From Candidatus Altimarinota bacterium (lineage in GTDB: Bacteria; Patescibacteriota; Gracilibacteria; UBA4473), in NCBI GenBank assembly GCA_905478675.1, contig CAJQJI010000118.1, positions 1-9,276 of the forward strand: a stretch of 9,276 nt of DNA, given 5' to 3'. This document shows positions 1-5,300 of this stretch, one piece after another. Position numbers and translations under genes: made by a program. Position 1 is the stretch's first letter; every line of letters starts with the position of its first letter. The notes under the pieces were generated by a model. The model ran no database searches, was not told where the DNA came from, and was given only the letters and a program-made list of their open reading frames with translations.

Positions 1-693
1 CGCAAGAGCTGCAGCTATAGTGGATTTACCAGAAGCGGGGTCTCCAAGTAACAAAACAAAACCATGCGCTAATATCGCTTTTGCACTTTTTTGATGTGCT
101 TTCGTAACAACAAATTTTTTAATATCACCGCCAAGTGAAGATAGAATCTCTGATGATTGTTCATAAGCCCGCTGATCAAGTATCTGGCTAAGATCACCAA
201 GGCCGTAAACCTGTGGCACTAGCATTCTTAGACGTGAATTTTCGTTAATTTTAGCCGTTACCCAATCCTTTCCATATATACGGCAATGATTGACCCCGTT
301 AATTGATTCAAATTTTCTTCTGATAATTTCTTCTTTCTTAGCACTAACTTTTGCATTAGTTACTATCAGATACGAACGACATAATCCTTTCTTTGCTAAT
401 TTTTCAACTTTTGATAATTCGTCAGAAAGGTCAGATGAATTTAATGATTTCCCCGAAATTTTTGAGAATTTACACTGAACAACAAAATCTTGAAATTCGA
501 CTTCCTCTTTTATTCGTACCCATTTACCGTAAAAAGCTCCATCTCGACCACCGTCATTTGTATCTGAAAAAATTTGTGCAGTTTGCCCCCAAACCTCAGA
601 GATAATCGTAGAACAAAGATCTTGAAAGGCTTTCCAACCAAGGGTGTGAAGATTATATTCTATCTGAGTAGCTTGAACTGATGTTTTAGGCAT
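1..693 (-). CDS. Mrr-like nuclease fused to STAND-type NTPase (putative antiviral protein), C-terminus cut by window edge
   Basis: The minus frame is open from ATG at 693 to base 1 (231 codons) and continues outside the window. Residues about 12-105 look like an Mrr/PD-(D/E)xK endonuclease domain: an aromatic-rich helix (GWKAFQDL), then the GGRDG motif with D51, then Q73-C-K75 at the end of a beta strand. The segment YGLGDLSQI (about 165-173) leads into a Walker A P-loop, GDPASGKST, at 217-225. This order matches proteins annotated as nSTAND3 NTPases with an N-terminal restriction-type nuclease. It is also the general plan of Avs-type defence proteins, where a STAND sensor triggers a nuclease. 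The sensor half, normally TPR-like repeats, is not in view. A cytoplasmic nuclease acting on DNA after phage sensing is inference. The gene is divergent from the ATPase gene at 756. It has no Shine-Dalgarno; a -10-like TATAAA ends 8 bases before ATG. Confidence 0.82.
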   Translation of the reverse strand, partial: MPKTSVQATQIEYNLHTLGWKAFQDLCSTIISEVWGQTAQIFSDTNDGGRDGAFYGKWVRIKEEVEFQDFVVQCKFSKISGKSLNSSDLSDELSKVEKLAKKGLCRSYLIVTNAKVSAKKEEIIRRKFESINGVNHCRIYGKDWVTAKINENSRLRMLVPQVYGLGDLSQILDQRAYEQSSEILSSLGGDIKKFVVTKAHQKSAKAILAHGFVLLLGDPASGKSTIAAALA

Positions 694-701
694 TGGTTTT
701 G

Positions 702-729
702 TTTATATCGTAAATAGGTTTTTGGAAAA
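702..729 (-). promoter_or_regulatory. Candidate promoter of the nuclease-STAND gene
   Basis: On the minus strand a TATAAA (-10, 702-707, 5/6 match to TATAAT) stands 8 bases before the ATG at 693. A poor -35 (TTTTCC at 724-729, 16-base spacer) precedes it. Transcription would begin at or within about two bases of the start codon, so the mRNA would be nearly leaderless. This is pattern matching only; the -10 is the stronger half. Confidence 0.4.
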
Positions 730-732
730 CCT
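716..732. promoter_or_regulatory. Inverted repeat in divergent promoter region (candidate operator)
   Basis: A perfect 7-base inverted repeat, AGGTTTT-tgg-AAAACCT, is centred on base 724. The divergent intergenic space runs 694-755 with midpoint 724.5, so the repeat is exactly central. It overlaps the proposed -35 regions of both genes. A dimeric regulator bound here could control both genes at once, but no regulator gene is visible in the window. Confidence 0.4.
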
Positions 733-749
733 TTAAATTAAATTACAAT
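722..749 (+). promoter_or_regulatory. Candidate promoter of the ABC-type ATPase gene
   Basis: TTGGAA (722-727, 4/6 to TTGACA), a 16-base spacer, then TACAAT (744-749, 5/6 to TATAAT). Only six bases separate the -10 from the ATG at 756, and there is no Shine-Dalgarno. The predicted transcript therefore starts at or next to the start codon. Confidence 0.45.
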
Positions 750-755
750 TTCAAT

Positions 756-3161
756 ATGACATTATTATCAGTGGATTTAAAGAATTGTTTTGGAATAAAA
801 TCATTAGAAAAAACCTTTAATTTTTCTAATGGGAACGTATTTGCTGTTTACTCTCAGAATGGAACTATGAAAACTTCTTTTACTAAAGTTTTCAAAGCTT
901 ATCAAAATAGTTCAGCAGAGGATGACATTAAGGATCTAGTTTTTAATGAGCCATCTACTCACAGTATTTCAATAAATGGAAACCATATAGACAGCCATGA
1001 TATTTTCACAATTGGAAGTCTTGATGAACGCTATCAATCTGAGAATATTTCTAAACTACTTTTAGATATAACGTTGCAAAATGATTTTTTTGAAGTTCTT
1101 GAATTAAGGTTTTTGCTGCTCAGAGAACTAAAAGTTAAAACAGGTTTAACTATTCCCAACAATGCACGAGAGATTAATAATATTTCTAAATTAGAAAGTA
1201 AATTTCTAAAAGACTTTGGCCTAAGTAACAATAGTTTTCTTGATTCACTATTAGAAGCTTGTTTACCAGCAGCTAACTGTTTGCAAATAGAATATAAAGA
1301 TTTGTTTGATAATGGTGCTTCTGAAAAATTCATAGAATCTGCCAATTTTCAAAGTTTCATTGATGATTTCTTGCATAAGACTGATGAAATTTACTCAACA
1401 ACTAAGGCCGATGGAACACTTAAATACTCATATTTAGCAAGGGGTGGCTTTTCCCTTGGAGCGTTTCAAGAACTAGCAAAGACCGCAAAAAATACCAAAT
1501 TTTTAGAAGGCAACAATGGATTCATTCTTGATGGAGAAAGTAAAGATAAAGATGAATTTAATGCAGAATTACAAGAAGTGCTAGGCGAAATAAGAGAGAG
1601 TAATGAATTTAAGAAAATCACAACAGAGTTAAGTAAAAATAAAACTGGTACATTTCTTTTATCAAAAATAGAATCTGATCCAACATTGGTTATAGAATTA
1701 AAAAATATAACTCAGTTTAGAAAAAGCTTCTGGTCTGAGTATTTAGAGCAAATTAAAACTTCGAATGATGATAATTTATTTGAACTTTTGAAGACTAAAT
1801 ATTTAGCACTAAAAAGCAGAATTACAGACGATCTGCTTGATGGAACTAAATGGAAAGAGGCTGTAGATATTTTTAATGAGCGATTTTCTATGCCATTTTC
1901 AATGGATATTGGTAACTTAGAAAATTCTATTTTTGGAGAAGCACCAATTATTGAATTTAAGTTCTATAAAGATGGAGACAAAAATAATGATTCACCTGCT
2001 AATGTTTTTATAAAAGACAAAAATTCAATTTTAGAAAGTCTCAGTCAAGGTGAGAAAAGAGCACTATACCTTTTAAACATTATTTTTGATATTGAAGCAA
2101 TAAAGCAGGAAGTTAGAAATGCAGAAGTAGAAATCCCACAAAAATTATTAGTGATTGATGATATTGCAGACTCTTTTGATTACAAAAACAAATATGCAAT
2201 AATTGAGTATTTACGTGATACGGCTGAATTTGAAGTAATTCCAGCCAATGGGCCTCAAGGTAGTGGAAATGAGGTAAGACCATTTAATTTGATTGTTTTA
2301 ACACATAATTTTGATTTTTATCGAACAGTTTCTGCTCGGTTAAAAGTGGCCTCAAGTAATAAACTGCACTCAGAAATTAGTGGTGATGAAATTAAACTTG
2401 AGATTGAGCAATACCAAGAAGAACCATTTAATGCTTGGAAAGAAAACCTTACTGCAAAAAATATTATTGCTTTAATTCCTTTTGTGAGAAATTTGATTGA
2501 GTATGGAAAGAACATATCGGAACACTTCATGCTTTTAACGCATCTCTTACATAAGAAAAACGAATTACCTTATGATAAATTTGGCAAACGTTTGAAGGTA
2601 ATAGACGGGAACGTTGTAACAGGAGAAAATAACGATTTCGTAAGAATCTATGATGAATCACCTGAGACAGGAGACTTTGTTGTTAAAGCAAGTGAAAATA
2701 TAACTTTTGCTGATATTCAAAGTCTTTATACAGATTATTTAGGGAGTAGCAGATTCCCTCCGGAGACTTTAAAAAAGACAATCATTTCTGAAATAACTAT
2801 TGTTGCAAATAATATTCAACTAAATAATTCTTCACTTGAATATAAAATTATTCTGGCTATCGCAATTCGGCTTGAAGCTGAGCGCTTTATGATTCCTAAA
2901 ATATTAAGTATTCCAGGAATAACTTCATGGCGAATTGATAAAATTGAACGAGGACAAACCGCAAATTTGATTAAAAGCATTAAAGGTAATCAAAGACTTC
3001 TTAATATTTCAAATGAAACATTATCAGTTCTTGATAGCGTAAACGTAATGACGCCCGAAAACATTCACCTTAATTCATTCATGTATGAACCAATTTTAGA
3101 CATGGGAATAGGTGAATTAAAAAATCTATATGATAAAACGAAGGCACTAAACACAGTTTAA
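756..3161 (+). CDS. ABC/SMC-like ATPase of RloC/PrrC (AAA_13) type, putative phage-defence protein
   Basis: A complete 801-residue protein with a split ABC ATPase head. A Walker A-like loop is at 32-41 (YSQNGTMKTS). About 390 mostly helical residues follow, then the ABC signature LSQGE at 429-433, Walker B ending VIDD at 466-469, a D-loop-like SFD at 473-475 and an H-loop histidine, H517, in LTHNF. The layout resembles RloC/PrrC-like and other AAA_13 ATPases, many of which act in anti-phage abortive responses. Two positions are unusual: Met38 replaces the glycine before the P-loop lysine, and Asp469 stands where ABC ATPases normally have the catalytic Glu. Residues 520-801 have no domain I can name, and no PrrC-type anticodon-nuclease or HNH motif is evident, so the effector activity is unknown. 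The gene is A+T-rich, uses AGA for Arg, and lies divergent to the nuclease-STAND gene, which supports a shared defence island. Confidence 0.8.
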   Translation: MTLLSVDLKNCFGIKSLEKTFNFSNGNVFAVYSQNGTMKTSFTKVFKAYQNSSAEDDIKDLVFNEPSTHSISINGNHIDSHDIFTIGSLDERYQSENISKLLLDITLQNDFFEVLELRFLLLRELKVKTGLTIPNNAREINNISKLESKFLKDFGLSNNSFLDSLLEACLPAANCLQIEYKDLFDNGASEKFIESANFQSFIDDFLHKTDEIYSTTKADGTLKYSYLARGGFSLGAFQELAKTAKNTKFLEGNNGFILDGESKDKDEFNAELQEVLGEIRESNEFKKITTELSKNKTGTFLLSKIESDPTLVIELKNITQFRKSFWSEYLEQIKTSNDDNLFELLKTKYLALKSRITDDLLDGTKWKEAVDIFNERFSMPFSMDIGNLENSIFGEAPIIEFKFYKDGDKNNDSPANVFIKDKNSILESLSQGEKRALYLLNIIFDIEAIKQEVRNAEVEIPQKLLVIDDIADSFDYKNKYAIIEYLRDTAEFEVIPANGPQGSGNEVRPFNLIVLTHNFDFYRTVSARLKVASSNKLHSEISGDEIKLEIEQYQEEPFNAWKENLTAKNIIALIPFVRNLIEYGKNISEHFMLLTHLLHKKNELPYDKFGKRLKVIDGNVVTGENNDFVRIYDESPETGDFVVKASENITFADIQSLYTDYLGSSRFPPETLKKTIISEITIVANNIQLNNSSLEYKIILAIAIRLEAERFMIPKILSIPGITSWRIDKIERGQTANLIKSIKGNQRLLNISNETLSVLDSVNVMTPENIHLNSFMYEPILDMGIGELKNLYDKTKALNTV

Positions 3162-3170
3162 TTTCTCTCG

Positions 3171-3222
3171 GCAGAAAAGAGGGCTCGGGGAAGCCCCGAG
3201 CGAAACGCATGACGATAACGAG
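3171..3222 (+). repeat. Left block of imperfect inverted repeat flanking the membrane-protein gene
   Basis: Three short blocks occur in order: GCAGAAAA (3171-3178), AGCGAA (3199-3204) and ATAACGAGT (3214-3222). The same three, in the same order on the opposite strand, lie at 3771-3802. The left copy has a GC-rich hairpin between the first two blocks. The match is partial, so either degraded element ends or coincidence is possible. Confidence 0.3.
3183..3201. other. Strong GC-rich stem-loop after the ATPase gene
   Basis: GCTCGGGG and CCCCGAGC pair perfectly (8 bp) around a three-base loop, starting 21 bases after the ATPase stop codon. No T-tract follows on the plus strand. On the minus strand a short T-rich run follows (TCTTTTCT). 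It may be a transcript-end stabiliser or weak terminator for the ATPase mRNA, or part of the repeat that contains it. Its GC content contrasts sharply with the AT-rich gene before it. Confidence 0.5.
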
Positions 3223-3273
3223 TGTACTTCTCCCACCAACCATGACGGCTCACGCGGACGCTGAGGTTGTTAC

Positions 3274-3302
3274 TTGCGAGTTTCTTGCTGATTTATTAGT
3301 AT
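3274..3302 (+). promoter_or_regulatory. Candidate promoter of the 134-residue membrane protein
   Basis: TTGCGA (3274-3279, 4/6), a 17-base spacer, then TAGTAT (3297-3302, 4/6). The -10 ends nine bases before the ATG at 3312, giving an almost leaderless transcript as for the two genes to the left. The match is weak. Confidence 0.3.
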
Positions 3303-3311
3303 CTACTACCC

Positions 3312-3716
3312 ATGAAAGAAAACATAAGCAGAAACCTTAAGAAGCTAAAAAAATGGCTAATAGCTTTAGCTGAAGCTCTTTATGAAAAGGGAGAAACGGC
3401 TAAACGGACTATCGACTTCAGTGTTAAAGCCAGTCTTTATATTTATGTCGCTTTATGGTCATTTATTCTTCTGTGGCTTCTCTGGAGTGATCGCATTTCT
3501 AAAGATGAACTGCTGCCAACCGCAAAACAACTATTGTTGGATTCTGAATACTTGCTTCCGTTGTCTACCTTGGCTGTGTTGTTACTCGTTCTTGCAATCG
3601 TAACTTTTATCTGCCCCAATATTATTAAAAATAAAGCAGGGCGTGTTGCGCTGTTTTTTCTTATACTCTCCCTGTTTTTATATTTTTTTGGAAGAGTCGT
3701 GATAAGCCTTGTCTAA
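3312..3716 (+). CDS. Small three-helix membrane protein, function unknown
   Basis: A 134-residue protein I do not recognise. Residues 1-35 are rich in Lys and Arg and look like an amphipathic helix. Three hydrophobic helices follow at about 40-58, 80-101 and 111-133, the last holding Arg128 and reaching almost to the C-terminus. The loop 59-79 is short and charged. There are no catalytic motifs. The size and composition would suit a membrane component or toxin-like effector, and the position 150 bases after the ATPase gene invites that idea, but nothing in the sequence proves a link. The gene probably has its own weak promoter. It is bounded by GC-richer segments with inverted sequence blocks, so it could be a separate cassette within the island. 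No Shine-Dalgarno is visible. That the gene is real is likely, from its coherent membrane pattern; its role is open. Confidence 0.65.
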   Translation: MKENISRNLKKLKKWLIALAEALYEKGETAKRTIDFSVKASLYIYVALWSFILLWLLWSDRISKDELLPTAKQLLLDSEYLLPLSTLAVLLLVLAIVTFICPNIIKNKAGRVALFFLILSLFLYFFGRVVISLV

Positions 3717-3770
3717 TGCAAAAGCGCATAGTGGGAATACTTCATTTATTCCAACTTTAAGTTTGCCGTG

Positions 3771-3802
3771 ACTCGTTATTCGCTTAGAAAATATTTTTCT
3801 GC
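3771..3802 (-). repeat. Right block of imperfect inverted repeat flanking the membrane-protein gene
   Basis: Read on the minus strand, this stretch gives GCAGAAAA, AGCGAA and ATAACGAGT in the order seen at 3171-3222. It lacks the GC hairpin and is shorter. An imperfect AT-rich palindrome (AGAAAATATTTTTCT, 3786-3800) occupies the equivalent position. Confidence 0.3.
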
Positions 3803-3831
3803 GAAAAATGCTTTCACGCTCATGGCCTCGT

Positions 3832-3863
3832 ATCGAACCCACGTGGGTTCAGCACTTCGTGCT
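3832..3863. repeat. tRNA T-arm fragment forming a 16-base palindrome, plus adjoining stem-loop
   Basis: ATCGAACCCACGT (3832-3844) is identical to bases 3924-3936 in the T-arm of the tRNA-Gly gene. Bases 3836-3851 form a perfect palindrome, GAACCCACGTGGGTTC. A second small stem-loop, AGCAC-ttc-GTGCT, follows at 3851-3863. The shared segment could be an attachment-site remnant or the relic of a lost tRNA. T-arm sequences are conserved, so a 13-base match alone is not proof. Confidence 0.45.
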
Positions 3864-3866
3864 AAT

Positions 3867-3901
3867 AAAAAAAGCCAGAACTCATTTTATGAGTGCTGAC
3901 T
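3867..3901 (-). terminator. Intrinsic terminator for tRNA-Gly (possibly bidirectional)
   Basis: A 13-position stem (3873-3885 with 3889-3901) closes a three-base loop. On the minus strand it has one mismatch and one G-U pair and is followed by a T-run (3872 to 3867), right after the tRNA 3' end. The plus strand also has seven T after the stem but carries two mismatches, so it is weaker in that direction. Confidence 0.75.
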
Positions 3902-3906
3902 TTTTT

Positions 3907-3981
3907 TGGAGCGCGTGGTGGGAATCGAACCCACGTCATCGGCTTGGAAGGCCGGGATAATAGCCATTATACGACACGCGC
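3907..3981 (-). tRNA. tRNA-Gly (anticodon UCC), CCA encoded
   Basis: The minus strand folds as a tRNA. The acceptor stem GCGCGTG/CACGCGC is perfect (7 bp), with discriminator U at 3910 and encoded CCA at 3909-3907. The anticodon loop CTTCCAA gives anticodon UCC, for Gly GGA/GGG codons. The T-arm is GTGGG-TTCGATT-CCCAC. The D-loop holds the usual GG. The anticodon stem has four good pairs plus a C-A at its base, a slight imperfection. It has its own promoter and terminator and is a single-gene unit. The accessory genes lie on its 3' side, the usual side for tRNA-targeted integration. Confidence 0.95.
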
Positions 3982-4010
3982 GCCATGTGGCTTTTTTTCA
4001 AAGCTTGATG

Positions 4011-4038
4011 ATCTTAAAAAAATTGCTTGGGCGGTCAA
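4011..4038 (-). promoter_or_regulatory. Candidate promoter of tRNA-Gly
   Basis: On the minus strand: TTGACC (4033-4038, 5/6 to TTGACA), a 16-base spacer, then TAAGAT (4011-4016, 4/6). Initiation would fall about 20-25 bases before the mature tRNA 5' end at 3981, leaving a short leader for RNase P to remove. Confidence 0.45.
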
Positions 4039-4061
4039 ATCAATTTTGCTAAGGTTTGTGT

Positions 4062-4574
4062 ATGTTTAAGACCGGATTGATTGTGGCGTACCCAACAGAT
4101 ACCAGTTACGGACTGGGTGTAAGGGCTGATGACAAGGAAGGATTAGAGACGCTTTACGCTTTAAAAAATCGTCCAGCGGAAAAATACACAACCTTAATGG
4201 TAAAAGACTGGCAAATGCTAGGTGAGTTTGCTCAGGTGCCAGATTCATTAGACGAAGCCTTCTTTGTTGATGAGCCTCGAACGGTTATTTTAAAACCGAC
4301 CAAAAAATTACCGAAATCGCCTTACTGGCCAGAAGACGGGGTTGGCTTTCGCATTGCGACGCGCCCAGAGGTGGCGATTGAAATCGATTACCCCGTAACC
4401 GCAACTTCCGCCAATGTTTCCGGGAAACCCAATATTTATGACCCAGCTAAAATTCTAGCTGAGTGGGGGAGTCAGGTGCAGTTAGCGTTTGAGGCACCAG
4501 AGTTAGATGAAGGTGTTAGTCCGTCAGAAATTTGGGATTACCGAAGTCCGGAAAAACCAGTGCGAATTCGTTAA
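4062..4574 (+). CDS. tsaC: L-threonylcarbamoyl-AMP synthase, TsaC/YrdC type
   Basis: A 170-residue single-domain YrdC protein. The family makes threonylcarbamoyl-AMP from Thr, bicarbonate and ATP, the first step of the t6A37 modification of ANN-decoding tRNAs, in the cytoplasm. Visible motifs are the N-terminal AYPTDTSYGLG (9-19), the K35-N-R37 nucleotide/substrate motif, and TSANVSG with S116 and N118. The C-terminal PSEIWDY and PVRIR replace the usual PSTIVD and RxxRxG. The length is near the short TsaC form (about 190); the extra Sua5 C-terminal domain is absent. ATG at 4062 is chosen over the upstream TTG at 4056 because an AAGG lies seven bases before it (4051-4054), the only fair Shine-Dalgarno in the window. 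The stop lies five bases from the convergent stop of the next gene. Confidence 0.88.
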   Translation: MFKTGLIVAYPTDTSYGLGVRADDKEGLETLYALKNRPAEKYTTLMVKDWQMLGEFAQVPDSLDEAFFVDEPRTVILKPTKKLPKSPYWPEDGVGFRIATRPEVAIEIDYPVTATSANVSGKPNIYDPAKILAEWGSQVQLAFEAPELDEGVSPSEIWDYRSPEKPVRIR

Positions 4575-4579
4575 AAGCT

Positions 4580-5053
4580 TTAAAGAAGGCCGGAAATAAA
4601 ACTCCAAAGCCCTTCACCCGATAAGGTGAGCGTGGCGACAATAATACCGCTAATAATTGTGCCGAAGCTTATCAGCATAAAAGCCGTTTTAAAGGGGATT
4701 CCAAAAAGATAGGCCACTAAGCTGCCCGTAAACGCGCCGCTACCCGGTAAGGGGATGGCGACTAGCACGACTAAAAAAAACTCGCCCCAGAGGCGCATTT
4801 TTTCAGAGTGTTTGGTTCGAGTCTTTTCTAGAACGGCATTTTTAACTTTGTCGAGTACCGGAACATATTCCAAAAGCTTAAAAATCGTTGGTAAAATGGA
4901 TAAACAAAACAGCACGATGGTGATGCCGCCCAGAATGCCGATGAGGGTTGTTGGAATTATCCCCAATTGGTAATGCAAGTACCCGATAGGAATGGCGCCA
5001 CGCAGCTCTACGATTGGAGTGATGGCCCAGAGATAAGTATAAATGTAAGGCAT
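4580..5053 (-). CDS. Small multi-drug export family membrane protein (PF06695)
   Basis: A 157-residue hydrophobic protein with the marks of the PF06695 family: an N-terminal helix leading into ELRGAIP (16-22) and the loop PLPGSGAFTGSL (101-112). About four to five membrane segments are visible (roughly 3-14, 31-60, 91-100, 107-130, 132-157), with a charged loop rich in Lys, Arg and Glu at 68-90. The family name comes from a proposed small-drug export role; the actual substrate is not established, and the motif layout is DedA-like. The gene converges with tsaC (five bases between stops) with no convincing terminator, so transcripts may overlap. The ATG at 5053 has no Shine-Dalgarno. A perfect DnaA-box sequence lies 15-23 bases upstream of it. 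Confidence 0.8.
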   Translation of the reverse strand: MPYIYTYLWAITPIVELRGAIPIGYLHYQLGIIPTTLIGILGGITIVLFCLSILPTIFKLLEYVPVLDKVKNAVLEKTRTKHSEKMRLWGEFFLVVLVAIPLPGSGAFTGSLVAYLFGIPFKTAFMLISFGTIISGIIVATLTLSGEGLWSFISGLL

Positions 5054-5067
5054 TAAAAGAGGTGAAT

Positions 5068-5275
5068 TGTGGATAAAATGTGAAGAACAATAACTTTATT
5101 CTTGTCGAACAAAAAAATAAAACATGAATTCAATTAGATCAATCATAAAGCGTGAAAAAACGTTGTATAAACAAAATTTTTGTTCTATATTCAAGTCATT
5201 GCTGGTTTAAGTGTGTCTATCACTCGTTTTGTTGGCAATAAAAGTTATCCACGAGGTGTGCACAAGTTTTGCACA
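5068..5275. promoter_or_regulatory. Cluster of DnaA-box-like sites in AT-rich intergenic region
   Basis: The 247-base space between the export-protein and rsmH start codons is AT-rich. It holds an exact TTATCCACA on the minus strand (5068-5076), TTATCCACG on the plus strand (5245-5253, 8/9), TTGTGCACA on the minus strand (5257-5265, 8/9) and TTTTGCACA on the plus strand (5267-5275, fits TTWTNCACA). Three lie within 31 bases just before rsmH. DnaA may regulate the flanking genes, or this may be an origin-like region. dnaA, dnaN and rpmH are not in the window, so an origin call is only a possibility. Confidence 0.35.
5163..5191 (+). promoter_or_regulatory. Candidate promoter of the rsmH-ftsL-like unit
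   Basis: TTGTAT (5163-5168, 3/6), a 17-base spacer, then TATATT (5186-5191, 5/6). It predicts initiation near 5198 and an untranslated leader of about 100 bases that contains three DnaA-box-like sites. Unlike the accessory genes, this unit would not be leaderless. Confidence 0.45.
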
Positions 5276-5300
5276 TCATATCAAATTTTGTTCACGATTA

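Noticed and set aside
290..605. Two overlapping plus-strand ORFs (62 and 70 codons)
   Set aside because: They lie entirely within the minus-strand nuclease-STAND frame, which shows recognisable motifs; the plus frames resemble nothing and lack start signals.
1034..2530. Minus-strand ORFs inside the ABC-type ATPase gene (103 and 70 codons)
   Set aside because: The plus-strand ATPase shows conserved motifs across this stretch; these are shadows in AT-rich DNA.
3382..3603. 73-codon ORF in another frame of the membrane-protein gene
   Set aside because: The 134-codon frame gives three clean membrane helices and full coverage of the open region; the shorter frame ends mid-way and has no start signal.
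3206..3792. Integron attC sites around the 134-residue gene
   Set aside because: No proper GTTRRRY/RYYYAAC core pair with an intervening palindrome is present on the expected sides.
4066..5090. Short ORFs antisense or overlapping to tsaC and the export-family gene
   Set aside because: Both host genes carry strong family motifs in their own frames; the alternatives do not.
5211..5300. Upstream GTG start for rsmH, adding 30 residues
   Set aside because: The added residues do not resemble any RsmH N-terminus; the family start aligns with ATG 5301 and gives normal length.
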